Source: an uncultured Prochlorococcus sp.
Lineage (GTDB): Bacteria > Cyanobacteriota > Cyanobacteriia > PCC-6307 > Cyanobiaceae
Length of the DNA stretch: 64,000 bases
NCBI GenBank assembly: GCA_902574425.1
Contig: CACGNA010000001.1
Span: forward strand, 62,001-126,000
Direction of reading: 5' to 3'
Every line of letters begins with the position of its first letter. The first letter of the stretch is position 1. The notes below the pieces were generated by a model. That model was not told the DNA's origin. It made no database searches and was given only the letters and a program-made list of their open reading frames with translations. Shown here piece by piece: positions 20,052 to 30,673 of the stretch. Made by a program: the position numbers and the translations under genes.

Positions 20052-21131
20052 ATGAATGTCTTAACCTCAATAACAGTACTTGGATTCCTCATATTTTTTC
20101 ATGAGATGGGGCATTTTCTTGCGGCAATTTTACAAGGTATTTATGTTGATGGATTCTCGATTGGCTTTGGACCCTCAATTATTCAAAAAAAATTTAGAGA
20201 TATAACTTATTCATTCAGAGCCTTTCCTCTTGGAGGCTTTGTATCCTTTCCTGATGAAGAACTAAATAATATTGACCCTAAAGATCCAAATCTTTTAAAA
20301 AATAGGCCAATAATCCAAAGAGTTATTGTAATCTCCGCTGGAGTATTCGCTAACTTAATACTTGCTTACACAATCTTAATTATAAATGTAACTACTCTTG
20401 GTATTCCATTTGATCCAGAACCGGGCATTTTAGTTTTGGCGACTCAACCTGAGAAAGCTGCCTCTCTTGCTGGCTTAGAACCAGGAGATAAAATATTAGA
20501 AATTGAAACTGGTACTTTAGGAATTGGGGATCAAGCTGTTTCCACTTTAGTAAAAGAGATTCAAAATTCATCAGATGAACCAATTTCAATAAGAATTGAA
20601 AGAGATGGGATTTTCAAAGATTTAACTTTGATACCAAAAAATATTGATGGGAAAGGAACAATAGGTGCTCAATTGCAACCGAATATAAGGAAAGAAACTA
20701 GAAAGACAAAAAATATTTTCGAACTTTTTAAATACACTAATAATGAATTTTCATCACTTTTGGTAAAAACAATTCAAGGTTATAAAGGTTTAATAACAAA
20801 TTTCTCCTCAACAGCTCAACAATTAAGTGGGCCGGTAAAAATCGTTGAAATCGGTGCACAATTATCTCAACAAGGTGGAACAGGCATATTATTATTTGCG
20901 GCTTTAATTTCTATTAATTTAGCAGTACTTAATTCATTACCTTTACCGTTGTTAGATGGAGGACAACTTGTTTTCACTTTAATTGAAGGTTTTAGGGGAA
21001 AACCTGTTCCAGTCAAGGTACAAATGGTTGTTACTCAGTCCAGTTTTTTTCTTTTAGTTGGACTAAGCGTTCTACTTATTATCAGAGATACTAGTCAACT
21101 ATTAATAGTACAAAGATTATTAAACCAATAA
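20052..21131 (+). CDS. rseP: RIP metalloprotease RseP (site-2 protease)
   Basis: FFHEMGHFLAA HExxH motif, PDZ region, NSLPLPLLDGGQL motif. Confidence 0.95.
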   Translation: MNVLTSITVLGFLIFFHEMGHFLAAILQGIYVDGFSIGFGPSIIQKKFRDITYSFRAFPLGGFVSFPDEELNNIDPKDPNLLKNRPIIQRVIVISAGVFANLILAYTILIINVTTLGIPFDPEPGILVLATQPEKAASLAGLEPGDKILEIETGTLGIGDQAVSTLVKEIQNSSDEPISIRIERDGIFKDLTLIPKNIDGKGTIGAQLQPNIRKETRKTKNIFELFKYTNNEFSSLLVKTIQGYKGLITNFSSTAQQLSGPVKIVEIGAQLSQQGGTGILLFAALISINLAVLNSLPLPLLDGGQLVFTLIEGFRGKPVPVKVQMVVTQSSFFLLVGLSVLLIIRDTSQLLIVQRLLNQ

Positions 21132-21193
21132 ATAAATTTTAAAAACTGTTCTCTAAGCTGTTAATATATTATTTAGTTTAAAGATTATATTCA

Positions 21194-21496
21194 ATGGCCA
21201 AAAAGTCCATGATTGCGAGAGAAGTTAAACGCAAAAAACTTGTGAAGAAATATGCTGCAAAAAGGAAATCATTATTAGATGAATTTAATGCCGCAAAAGA
21301 TCCAATGGAAAGGTTAGAAATTCATAGAAAGATTCAAGGTCTACCAAGAAACTCTGCACCAAATAGAGTAAGAAATAGGTGTTGGGCAACTGGTAAACCT
21401 AGAGGAGTATATAGAGATTTTGGTCTTTGCAGGAATCAGTTAAGACAAAGAGCTCATAACGGTGAACTTCCTGGAGTAGTTAAATCAAGTTGGTAG
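21194..21496 (+). CDS. rpsN: 30S ribosomal protein S14
   Basis: 100 aa; [32 protein letters not shown]. Confidence 0.98.
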   Translation: MAKKSMIAREVKRKKLVKKYAAKRKSLLDEFNAAKDPMERLEIHRKIQGLPRNSAPNRVRNRCWATGKPRGVYRDFGLCRNQLRQRAHNGELPGVVKSSW

Positions 21497-21668
21497 TATG
21501 AGTTTTTAACTTAAGTACTATATTTTCTCAAGAAAAAATAATACTTTTAGAAATGAAAATTCATTTTTAGGACATTTTTAAAAATTTTTATAGCTTATCT
21601 AAATAATTTACTCAATATGTCCCTATTAAATGTAAGAATAAATTATGTATAGATTTATAATTTAAAAA

Positions 21669-23834
21669 GTGGAAGGACAAAATAAGTCGATCACGTTTGA
21701 CGGACGAGAGATACGACTAACTACAGGACTATATGCTCCTCAAGCAAGTGGATCAGTAATGATTGAGTGTGGTGATACCTCACTATTAGTTACAGCAACA
21801 AAAACTGCCAAAAAAGAACCATCAGACTTTCTACCTCTGATATGCGACTATGAAGAAAAACTTTATGCTGCAGGGAGAATTCCAGGTGGTTTTATGCGGA
21901 GAGAGGGTCGCCCACCAGAAAGAGCGACTTTAATTGCAAGATTAATTGATAGGCCAATGAGGCCACTTTTCCCCACATGGATGAGGGATGAGATTCAAAT
22001 AGTCGCATCATGCCTTTCTCTAGATGAAAGAGTTCCAGCAGATGTTTTAGCTGTTACGGGGGCTTCAATAGCAACATTAATAGGAGAAATACCATTTTAT
22101 GGGCCAATGGCTGCGGTAAGAGTTGGGCTTATAGGGGATGATTTCATCTTAAATCCAAGTTATAGAGAAATAGAAAGAGGAGATTTAGACATTGTTGTTG
22201 CAGGTTCGCCAGACGGTATCGTCATGATTGAAGCAGGTGCAAATCAATTATCAGAACAAGATACAATCGAAGCTATAGATTTTGGATATGAGGCTGTTAC
22301 TGAACTTATTAAATCTCAAGAAGATTTACTAAAAGATTTAGGAATAAAACAAATCAAACCATCGGATCCTGAAGAGGATAAAACATTACCTTCTTATTTG
22401 GAAAAAAATTGCAGTAAAGCTATTGATTTGGTTCTTAAGAAATTTGATCAATCAAAAGATGAGAGGGATCTTGAACTCGAAAAAATAAAAGTTGAGACGC
22501 AAGGTAAAATCGAATCTTTGAAAGAGGACAACCAAATAAAAGTTCTTTTATCAGAAAATGACAAGTTATTAAGTGTTGACTTTAAAAAACTCACCAAGAA
22601 ATTAATGAGGTCGCAAATCATTAATGATGGGAAAAGAGTTGATGGAAGGGATCTCGACGAAGTTAGAAAAATATCTGCTTCTGCAGGAATTCTTCCAAAA
22701 AGAGTTCATGGCTCTGCATTATTCCAAAGAGGTTTAACCCAAGTTTTATCTACAACCACATTAGGTACTCCTAGTGATGCTCAAGAAATGGATGACCTAA
22801 ATCCAAGTACTGAAAAAACATATTTGCATCACTACAACTTCCCTCCTTATTCGGTTGGTGAAACTAGGCCTATGAGAACCCCTGGAAGGAGAGAAATTGG
22901 TCATGGAGCACTTGCAGAAAGGGCAATAATTCCTGTTCTACCTGGCAAAGAGACATTCCCATACGTTTTAAGAGTTGTGAGTGAAGTTTTAAGCTCTAAT
23001 GGTTCCACTTCAATGGGTTCTGTATGCGGAAGCACGCTTTCATTATTGGATGCAGGGGTTCCTTTAAAAGCTCTTGTAAGTGGTACTGCCATGGGCTTAA
23101 TCAAAGAAGGTAAAGAAGTAAGAATTCTTACAGATATTCAAGGCATTGAAGACTTTCTTGGAGACATGGACTTTAAAGTTGCAGGAACTGATAAGGGTAT
23201 AACTGCTTTACAAATGGATATGAAGATTACAGGTTTACCAGTCTCTATTATTTCTGACGCGATCAAAAAAGCTCGTCCTGCAAGATTACATATTTTAGAA
23301 AAAATGCAAGCAGCAATAGACAAGCCTCAAGAATCCCTTTCTCCTCATGCCCCACGACTATTAAGCTTTAGAATTGACCCTGAGCTTATAGGGACAGTTA
23401 TCGGACCCGGCGGAAGAACTATCAAAGGAATCACTGAAAGAACTAATACAAAAATAGATATAGAAGACGGTGGGATTGTCACAATTGCTTCTCATGACGG
23501 AGCTGCTGCAGAAGAAGCTCAAAAGATAATAGAAGGATTAACGCGCAAGGTTCATGAAGGAGAGATATTCTCTGGAGTTGTAACAAGAATAATACCTATA
23601 GGTGCTTTCGTAGAAATATTACCAGGCAAAGAAGGAATGGTTCACATTTCTCAATTATCTGAAGCAAGGGTTGAGAGAGTCGAGGATGTAGTAAGACAAG
23701 GAGATGAAGTAACCGTTAGAGTAAGAGAGATAGATAGCAGAGGCAGAATTAATCTTACTTTGAGAGGTGTAGGACAAAATAGTGGGATGTCATATCCCGA
23801 GCCAACCCCTACGCCCGTTGCTCCCCTTAATTAA
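21669..23834 (+). CDS. pnp: Polyribonucleotide nucleotidyltransferase (GTG start)
   Basis: 721 aa; [14 protein letters not shown]-type motif, KH ([11 protein letters not shown]) and S1 domains. Confidence 0.98.
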   Translation: MEGQNKSITFDGREIRLTTGLYAPQASGSVMIECGDTSLLVTATKTAKKEPSDFLPLICDYEEKLYAAGRIPGGFMRREGRPPERATLIARLIDRPMRPLFPTWMRDEIQIVASCLSLDERVPADVLAVTGASIATLIGEIPFYGPMAAVRVGLIGDDFILNPSYREIERGDLDIVVAGSPDGIVMIEAGANQLSEQDTIEAIDFGYEAVTELIKSQEDLLKDLGIKQIKPSDPEEDKTLPSYLEKNCSKAIDLVLKKFDQSKDERDLELEKIKVETQGKIESLKEDNQIKVLLSENDKLLSVDFKKLTKKLMRSQIINDGKRVDGRDLDEVRKISASAGILPKRVHGSALFQRGLTQVLSTTTLGTPSDAQEMDDLNPSTEKTYLHHYNFPPYSVGETRPMRTPGRREIGHGALAERAIIPVLPGKETFPYVLRVVSEVLSSNGSTSMGSVCGSTLSLLDAGVPLKALVSGTAMGLIKEGKEVRILTDIQGIEDFLGDMDFKVAGTDKGITALQMDMKITGLPVSIISDAIKKARPARLHILEKMQAAIDKPQESLSPHAPRLLSFRIDPELIGTVIGPGGRTIKGITERTNTKIDIEDGGIVTIASHDGAAAEEAQKIIEGLTRKVHEGEIFSGVVTRIIPIGAFVEILPGKEGMVHISQLSEARVERVEDVVRQGDEVTVRVREIDSRGRINLTLRGVGQNSGMSYPEPTPTPVAPLN

Positions 23835-23837
23835 AAG

Positions 23838-24740
23838 TTAAAGAGGATAAATTCCATTATTCTCAATAATCTTCTTTATTTCGAGACAAATACTTCCATG
23901 AGTATCCCTGTTACTAGTGGCGACTATAATACCTCCTTGCTCGAAACTATTTTCACCATAGGATAGTTCTTGATTATCCAAATTTGTAATTGCACCACCA
24001 GCAGCTTTCAGAATAGTCTCTGGGGCTGCAAAATCCCAATCTTTTGGCGAACTTTTACCAGGCATACTAAGGCAGATATAAATATCACTATCTCCGCGAA
24101 CTATAGAAGCTATTTTGCAGCCAATACTGCCCATTACTTCTACTTTACTAAAATTAATTTTATGGATTAAATTTTTCAAAATTTCATTTCCATGATTTTT
24201 ACTTGTTACTAAAGTCATTTCTTGAAGATTTCTATTTTTCAAAAGAATTGGTTGATTTTGTGATCCATCTCTTGTTTCACACCATGTTTTTTCTCCATCT
24301 GCAATCCATAATTGATTCTTCTCTGGTATCAAAACAAAACCAATATAAGGTTTTTGTCTAAAGTTTAAAGCCAAATGCATAGCATAGTTACCTGTACCTT
24401 GAATGAAGTCCTTAGTTCCATCAAGAGGATCAAGAACCCAGATCCAATCAGTCTTAATATCAAAAGTTTCTGAAGAAATTTTTACATTTTCTTCACTCAA
24501 AATATCCCAATTAATATTTTTATATTTTTCATTTATTCTTTTTATAATCAATTCATTAACTTTTAAATCAGCCAAAGTTACAGGATCATCTTCATTAGAA
24601 TTTCTGATTATATTTCTTTTATCATCTGCATCTTCTAACAATTTAGAGTAATAAAGCAAAATATCTGCTGCTTGCCAGCTGAAAATCCTTACATCATCGA
24701 TAAGATTATTAATATCAACTCCAGAGGGTAATTTAATCAT
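23838..24740 (-). CDS. cysQ: 3'(2'),5'-bisphosphate nucleotidase / inositol-phosphatase-like (CysQ)
   Basis: WILSEE/WVLDPLDGTKDFIQGTGNYAMHLAL and KDWDFAAPETILKAAGG motifs. Confidence 0.9.
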   Translation of the reverse strand: MIKLPSGVDINNLIDDVRIFSWQAADILLYYSKLLEDADDKRNIIRNSNEDDPVTLADLKVNELIIKRINEKYKNINWDILSEENVKISSETFDIKTDWIWVLDPLDGTKDFIQGTGNYAMHLALNFRQKPYIGFVLIPEKNQLWIADGEKTWCETRDGSQNQPILLKNRNLQEMTLVTSKNHGNEILKNLIHKINFSKVEVMGSIGCKIASIVRGDSDIYICLSMPGKSSPKDWDFAAPETILKAAGGAITNLDNQELSYGENSFEQGGIIVATSNRDTHGSICLEIKKIIENNGIYPL

Positions 24741-24743
24741 TAA

Positions 24744-25604
24744 ATGAATAATAATTTCTTATTATCCCATAGAAAAGAGGAACCGGAAAACGGTACTTTA
24801 TATATGGTTGGCACGCCAATTGGCAATTTAAATGATATATCCAAAAGAGCATTAAATATTCTCAAACATGTTTCTTTAGTTGCTTGTGAAGATACAAGAC
24901 AAACAAAAAAACTAATGAATAAATTTAACATTTCAAATAAACTTATCAGTTTTAATAAAAATAATTCTTCAACAAAAATCCCAAGAATAATTAAAGATCT
25001 CAAAGAAGGGAACTCTATAGCAATTGTAAGTGATGCTGGCATGCCTGGAATTTGCGATCCAGGTGAAGATATGGCTAGGAGCTTAAAATCTCAAGGTATA
25101 GATGTTATTTGCATTCCAGGGGCATGTGCTGCGATAACAGCCCTTGTTTCAAGTGGCCTGCCCTCCTCTAGTTTTATATTTGAAGGTTTTCTTCCTAAAA
25201 AGCAAATAGATAGAGAAAAAATTCTTTTAGAAATCAGTAAGAATGAAAAAACGACTATTATATACGAATCTCCTAAAAGACTCAAAAAATTACTAATGCA
25301 ATTATTTGAATTCTGTGGAGGTGATAGAGAGATAATCGTAGCCAGAGAATTAACAAAGAAATTTGAAGAACATGTTGGGAATAATATTAATGATGTAATA
25401 GAGTTCTTCAGAGATAAGGATATTATTGGTGAGATAACAATAGTTCTAAAAGGTACTATAAAAAAAGATTTAAAAATAGATAAATTAACTATAAAAAAAG
25501 ATCTCAATGATTTAATCAATGCAGGCTTAAGTTTATCGGCAGCATCTAAATACTTAGCAAAGAAAAATGGTTTAAAAAAAAGCGAAATTTATAACATGAT
25601 TTAA
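24744..25604 (+). CDS. rsmI: 16S rRNA (cytidine(1402)-2'-O)-methyltransferase
   Basis: GTLYMVGTPIGNLNDISKRAL, CEDTRQTKKLM, SDAGMPGICDPGEDM. Confidence 0.96.
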   Translation: MNNNFLLSHRKEEPENGTLYMVGTPIGNLNDISKRALNILKHVSLVACEDTRQTKKLMNKFNISNKLISFNKNNSSTKIPRIIKDLKEGNSIAIVSDAGMPGICDPGEDMARSLKSQGIDVICIPGACAAITALVSSGLPSSSFIFEGFLPKKQIDREKILLEISKNEKTTIIYESPKRLKKLLMQLFEFCGGDREIIVARELTKKFEEHVGNNINDVIEFFRDKDIIGEITIVLKGTIKKDLKIDKLTIKKDLNDLINAGLSLSAASKYLAKKNGLKKSEIYNMI

Positions 25605-25629
25605 AATTTATAATATACATTTTATTTAT

Positions 25630-25848
25630 ATGAGCTTTTTAATTAAAAAAATATTTTTTACAGCAATTTTTAATTCATGTTTATTTTTGATCTTATTTAT
25701 TGGGATTCAAAATAGTTCAAAAAAAAGTAAAGTTAACTTTTTAATAGATGAAACTATCGAACTACCAATAAGTTTTGTAGTGGGATCTAGTTTCATACTA
25801 GGCTCAATATTTGGAAGCTTTATAGTTTTCAAAATAAATGATGAATAA
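25630..25848 (+). CDS. LapA-like (DUF1049) small membrane protein
   Basis: 72 aa, two TM segments, IQNSSKKSKVNFLIDETIELPISFVVGSSFILGSIFGS. Confidence 0.65.
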   Translation: MSFLIKKIFFTAIFNSCLFLILFIGIQNSSKKSKVNFLIDETIELPISFVVGSSFILGSIFGSFIVFKINDE

Positions 25849-25856
25849 AAAATTTT

Positions 25857-26540
25857 TCAAAGAGCTATTAGATTTTCAGGGCAGACAATTCTTGAAATTC
25901 CTTTCGCAATAAGAATGGGTGCTGCGATTCTAAAGACATCAGTATTTGGAACTTTAAGTACCTTTTGCTCCTTATTACAAGATCTTTTAGCCAGATTTAA
26001 ATCAAAAAATATTTGTATAGTCTTTCTATTCAAATCATCATTAGGTAAGAATTCCCATTCTGGAAAATCTTTTAATAATTTTATCTCTAGCTCAATTTTA
26101 TTATGGACAATCATATAAACCACTTTAGGAAAATCAATCTCTGATATAGGTACTGAAGATAACTCTTTTCGAGAAGTATTATCCATCTCATAATCTAAAG
26201 GAGGAATTTCAAAAAAAGAATAATTAGTAGCAAAATTTGAAGCAGTTATTTTTTCTTCTACAACTTTGGGAATATTAATATCTTTCTTTGAATCTTTATT
26301 ATCAAAATTTGTTTTTTGAAAATCAATAGTTTGATTTTCATTAGTTTTAGGTTTTCCTTTTAGGGATTTACTTTTATTAAATAACTCCTTAAATTTCAAT
26401 TCTCCAAGATTCTTTTTGAGATTTCTAATGATTGTAGAGTTCGTGCAAGTATATTTCTGTGACAAGACATTAATAGCTGTGCCTAATTTAAAACTTTTCA
26501 GTATTTCTTCTTTTTGTTCTTCAGTAAGTCTTTTAGGCAA
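25857..26540 (-). CDS. Hypothetical protein with N-terminal helix-turn-helix
   Basis: 227 aa; RLTEEQKEEILKSFKLGTAINVLSQKYTCTNSTIIRNLKKNLG HTH-like, uncharacterised C-terminal domain. Confidence 0.7.
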   Translation of the reverse strand: MPKRLTEEQKEEILKSFKLGTAINVLSQKYTCTNSTIIRNLKKNLGELKFKELFNKSKSLKGKPKTNENQTIDFQKTNFDNKDSKKDINIPKVVEEKITASNFATNYSFFEIPPLDYEMDNTSRKELSSVPISEIDFPKVVYMIVHNKIELEIKLLKDFPEWEFLPNDDLNRKTIQIFFDLNLAKRSCNKEQKVLKVPNTDVFRIAAPILIAKGISRIVCPENLIAL

Positions 26541-26663
26541 GATTAAAAGTAAGGCACTCTATAATTTTATGTGATTTCTTATAGAAAGAGAATAAAAGAT
26601 AAAGTTTTTACAAATTATATTTTAAAAAGGATTTACTTAGTTTGTTTAGGTCCATGGGTTAGA

Positions 26664-26669
26664 TATAAT
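26664..26669 (+). promoter_or_regulatory. Probable -10 box (TATAAT) for tRNA-Arg
   Basis: Perfect TATAAT 8 nt before the mature tRNA 5' end. Confidence 0.5.
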
Positions 26670-26677
26670 AAAAAAAT

Positions 26678-26751
<74 letters not shown>

Positions 26752-26867
26752 CTTATTTTTTCATCTTTACTTATATGCATAATGAAATAAAATAAACATA
26801 ATAATGATATTTAGTTTATAAACTCTATCTTGAAAAATATTGGAAATCGAGAAATAAATTATTAATT

Positions 26868-28145
26868 ATGAATATTCAAGGTATACATTATAAGTTGCCA
26901 GAAAAAATCTTTTTATTAGGAATTTTTTTATTGGCTTCAACAATGTCAATTGGAATAATTTTAATTTTAATTGCTTCAATTATTTCAATATACGAGAACA
27001 AAAAAAATATTTTAAAGGATAAATGGTCAATATTTCTAATATTTAGTGCAATATTAATGACCATATCATGTCTTTATCAAACTTATGACTATGCAAATAA
27101 AGATTTATTAGGATGGGAAATTTCACTAACATGGATAGGATTACTTAACTGGATACCTTTTTTCTTTCTTTTTATAAGTACAGAATTTTTTCTCATTACC
27201 CCAAATCAAAGAGTCAAAGTTGCCATATTTTTACTATCAGGAACTATTCCAGTGCTGATAACAGGTTTTGGTCAATATTTTTTCAATTGGGAAGGTCCCC
27301 TATCTTTTCTTAATGGATTAGTAGTTTGGTACCTTAAACCTATTGAGCCACACTTGGGTTTATCAGGAATTTTCAGTAATCAAAACTATGCTGGTACATG
27401 GCTATCAATAATATGGCCTTTTTCTTTAGGATTTTTATTTATAAATAAGAATACGTCTTTTAAAAAATATACTTCAATATTACTTTTGTTTCTTTTTACA
27501 TTAGCAATAATACTCACAACATCAAGAAATGCTTTATTTGGAATATTGATATCAATACCATTTGTACTTGGAATAAAAAGTTTTCTTATTATTTTGACAA
27601 TAATTTTTATTATCATTTTTTTATTAATATTGAAATCAACTTTTCCTTTTGGAGAAGAATCCTTAGGATTTTTATTTAATATTTTCCCACAACAATTCAT
27701 AGATAAATTCAACAAGATTGATCTAACTAATTTACTTGAATATAGAAGAATTAATCTATGGAATGATACTTTAATGCTAATTTCTAAAAAACCACTATTC
27801 GGATTAGGGGCAGCATTTTTCCCTATTTTATATGAATTTTACTACGAGCCTAAATCTTACACAGAGCAGCATACCCATAATTTATTCCTTGAATTAACTG
27901 CGAGCTATGGGATATTAGTTTCTTTAGCAATATTTCTTTTTATCATTTTGCTAATTTATAAATCTTTTGAAAAAATCAACAAAAACAATCCTAAAGGAAG
28001 AGATCTTTTAATAGACAGAAGTTGGTTAGCTTCAACATTTGTTTTATTGATTTCACAAATGAATGATATTACTTACTACGACGGAAGAATAAGTGTAATT
28101 TTCTGGATCCTGTTATCTGGTTTAAGAAACATAACTAAAATATGA
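26868..28145 (+). CDS. O-antigen ligase/polymerase family (Wzy_C/WaaL-like) membrane protein
   Basis: 425 aa, about 10-12 TMs; FSNQNYAGTWLSIIWP, TTSRNALFGILI, EQHTHNLFLELTASYGI. Confidence 0.85.
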   Translation: MNIQGIHYKLPEKIFLLGIFLLASTMSIGIILILIASIISIYENKKNILKDKWSIFLIFSAILMTISCLYQTYDYANKDLLGWEISLTWIGLLNWIPFFFLFISTEFFLITPNQRVKVAIFLLSGTIPVLITGFGQYFFNWEGPLSFLNGLVVWYLKPIEPHLGLSGIFSNQNYAGTWLSIIWPFSLGFLFINKNTSFKKYTSILLLFLFTLAIILTTSRNALFGILISIPFVLGIKSFLIILTIIFIIIFLLILKSTFPFGEESLGFLFNIFPQQFIDKFNKIDLTNLLEYRRINLWNDTLMLISKKPLFGLGAAFFPILYEFYYEPKSYTEQHTHNLFLELTASYGILVSLAIFLFIILLIYKSFEKINKNNPKGRDLLIDRSWLASTFVLLISQMNDITYYDGRISVIFWILLSGLRNITKI

Positions 28146-28166
28146 AATACCTAGAAAGTTAAATTA

Positions 28167-28958
28167 TTAATCTTTTAAGTGGAAAACCAAATCTTTTGAA
28201 TAGTTGCTATTTAAATTTATAACTCCAGAATCAACTAAATTTTCTTCGCAAATTATTTGATAATTTGAGCCAATAAAAATATCTTTTATTTTTTTTTCAC
28301 TCAAAGTTTGAGCTGGATACCAAATTAATGGGTTTCCATACTCCTTTATATGTTCTCCAAATCCGTTATCGGATAGATTAGAAACCTGAATGAATGATTT
28401 TGGATTTCTTGAAAAATTATTTCTAGTAAGACAAATAAATGGAATTTTTTTATCTACTATCTTCCTTAAAATTTCATATGGCTCTTCCACATAATTTAAG
28501 GCACAAGAAGTAAAGAAAAATTCAATATCATTTTCAAGTACTTTTTCTAAATCGCTCTGAAATTGAATATTTCTTACAAATTCCCATTTTTTAGCCTCTA
28601 TTACTTGAGCATTAGTTTCTACAACCCAAGAACTTTTATGAAAACTTTTACTAAATAGTGAATCCAAAAATAGGATATTTTCACCACATGCACCTCCATA
28701 ATCAAGTATTTTTGGAAATTTACCATTATTTAAATGTAAACAATAAGATAAGCTAATTAAAAGTGTATTAATCGAACTGCCTTGAATAAGTTTTCCACCA
28801 TTCTTTAAAAAAATATCTAGCTTCCTGAATCTGTAATCACACAATAATTTTGATTGGTAACCAAATGGCATTTTTGAATTGCAATATTTCTCAGCCTCAT
28901 TAAAGCTATCAACTTCTGGAATTAATTTTTTTTGTAATAGTCTAAAAATTTTATTCAT
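28167..28958 (-). CDS. Methyltransferase, TIGR04325-like
   Basis: ILDYGGACGENILF SAM motif, SCALNYVEEPYEILRKI. Confidence 0.75.
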   Translation of the reverse strand: MNKIFRLLQKKLIPEVDSFNEAEKYCNSKMPFGYQSKLLCDYRFRKLDIFLKNGGKLIQGSSINTLLISLSYCLHLNNGKFPKILDYGGACGENILFLDSLFSKSFHKSSWVVETNAQVIEAKKWEFVRNIQFQSDLEKVLENDIEFFFTSCALNYVEEPYEILRKIVDKKIPFICLTRNNFSRNPKSFIQVSNLSDNGFGEHIKEYGNPLIWYPAQTLSEKKIKDIFIGSNYQIICEENLVDSGVINLNSNYSKDLVFHLKD

Positions 28959-29054
28959 ATATAAATCAATTAAGAATTTTATTTATTTTAATAGTTAACT
29001 AAATATATACTTAAAAATATTCAAATCTCTCAAAAACTTATTAATACATTTCTT

Positions 29055-29720
29055 ATGGTAGATTTCAAAAATGGGGAAATTAAAGTTCTTATACCTTTAA
29101 GGGGTGGTTCAAAGGGTATAAAAAGAAAAAATTTAAAATTATTAAAGAACAAACCTCTTTTCTATTGGGTAACCCAAGCAGCAATAAACGCGCAACTAGA
29201 GGTATATATATCTACTGAGGATAATGAAATTAAAAATGCGGCAAAGAAACTTTTTCCCAATGTAATCGTGCAAGATAGACCAAAGGAACTCTCAACCGAC
29301 AATGCAAGCACCGATGAAGTAATTTCGCATTTTATAAGTGAAAATAAATGTAAACACATAATGCTTCTGCAAGCGACATCACCATTAACATCTTCAGAAG
29401 ATATTATTTCATCAATAAATTTATATAAAGAAGGCAATTATAGGCCTCTAGTAAGCGTTTGTAAAAAACATGATTTCATTTGGGATAAGAAAGGATATCC
29501 AATAAATTACAATCCCTCATCAAGACCTCGGAGACAAGATTGGTCAGGAAATCTTGTTGAAAATGGAGCAATTTATTTATTTCAAGCAACTGAATTTAAA
29601 AAGAATGGATCTCGCTGTTCACCCCCTTGTACTTTATATGAAATGAATTATGAAAAATCGTATGAGACAGATACAAATCTTGACTGGTTAATAATGGAAG
29701 AAATCATAAAAAATATATGA
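29055..29720 (+). CDS. neuA: Acylneuraminate (nonulosonate) cytidylyltransferase
   Basis: LIPLRGGSKGIKRKNLKLLKNKPLFYWV, LLQATSPLTSSEDI. Confidence 0.85.
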   Translation: MVDFKNGEIKVLIPLRGGSKGIKRKNLKLLKNKPLFYWVTQAAINAQLEVYISTEDNEIKNAAKKLFPNVIVQDRPKELSTDNASTDEVISHFISENKCKHIMLLQATSPLTSSEDIISSINLYKEGNYRPLVSVCKKHDFIWDKKGYPINYNPSSRPRRQDWSGNLVENGAIYLFQATEFKKNGSRCSPPCTLYEMNYEKSYETDTNLDWLIMEEIIKNI

Positions 29721-29763
29721 AAAAATTTAAAACTTTTCAAATCGCTAATACATATAACAAAAA

Positions 29764-30666
29764 CTAAAGCATAAGTTTTTTTGCAAATTCTCTAGTTGTA
29801 TAAGAAGGGAGATTTATTCCTTGTGAATGAAAGATCTCCTTCGCTAAGGATACCTTGTCTGGGTCATGAGGCCTATTTCTTCGATCCTCAATTTCAAGAA
29901 TATAATCCTTTTTAAAAAATTTAGATATTTCTTCTAAAATATCTTCAATGCTCGATTCAAAATTCGAACCTATAAAATAATCTTTCTTTAAATCAATTCT
30001 TTTTTTTAAAATAATATTTATTACTATATTCATATAATCTTCTGAAATACCCCAATTTCTAATCTTTTTTATAGATGCCAACTTTAACTTACCATTCTTA
30101 CTATTTTGAAAGTAATCAATAATTTTTGGTATTACAAATCTTTGATCTGAATATTTTGATAAGTGATTAAAAAAGTGCATTGATATAAAATAATTTTCGC
30201 CTTCAAAGAGACTGCTAAGTTCTTCATAAGCTGAAGCTTTACTTTTTGCATATGGACTAATAGCTTTTATTGGACTGTTATAAGAAATAGGCTGAGAGCA
30301 ATCAAAAATATAGGCAGAGGAAGCATTTAAAAAATAAATATTTTTTAACTTTAAAATACTTCTACCTATCCAATTAGCAATTTCGAAATTAGCTTTATAT
30401 GTTTCCTCCACAAATTCAAAAGACTTTCCAACTGAACTTTGACCAATTAAGTTGACAACATGACTAGGTCTAGAATCTCTAATAGTTTCAAAGATGGAGG
30501 CTTCATTTAAAAAGTTACAATAAACAAGTTTTTTACTAAAGTTTATTAATCTTTTGGGAATATCTTTTGATCTAATAACTCCCAAAAAATCAATTTTTTT
30601 TCTGGATAATAATTCAGCTAAAATTATTCCATCTTGACCACTTATTCCAAATATTAAAACTAGCAT
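29764..30666 (-). CDS. NAD-dependent SDR epimerase/dehydratase (GDP-mannose dehydratase-like)
   Basis: LIFGISGQDGIILAELL, SPYAKSKASAYEEL (YxxxK), NRPHDPDKVSLAKE. Confidence 0.85.
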   Translation of the reverse strand: MLVLIFGISGQDGIILAELLSRKKIDFLGVIRSKDIPKRLINFSKKLVYCNFLNEASIFETIRDSRPSHVVNLIGQSSVGKSFEFVEETYKANFEIANWIGRSILKLKNIYFLNASSAYIFDCSQPISYNSPIKAISPYAKSKASAYEELSSLFEGENYFISMHFFNHLSKYSDQRFVIPKIIDYFQNSKNGKLKLASIKKIRNWGISEDYMNIVINIILKKRIDLKKDYFIGSNFESSIEDILEEISKFFKKDYILEIEDRRNRPHDPDKVSLAKEIFHSQGINLPSYTTREFAKKLML

Positions 30667-30673
30667 AGTGTAC

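Noticed and set aside
24740-25519. Minus-strand ORFs 24740..25042 and 25091..25519
   Set aside because: Antisense to rsmI, which has unambiguous motifs.
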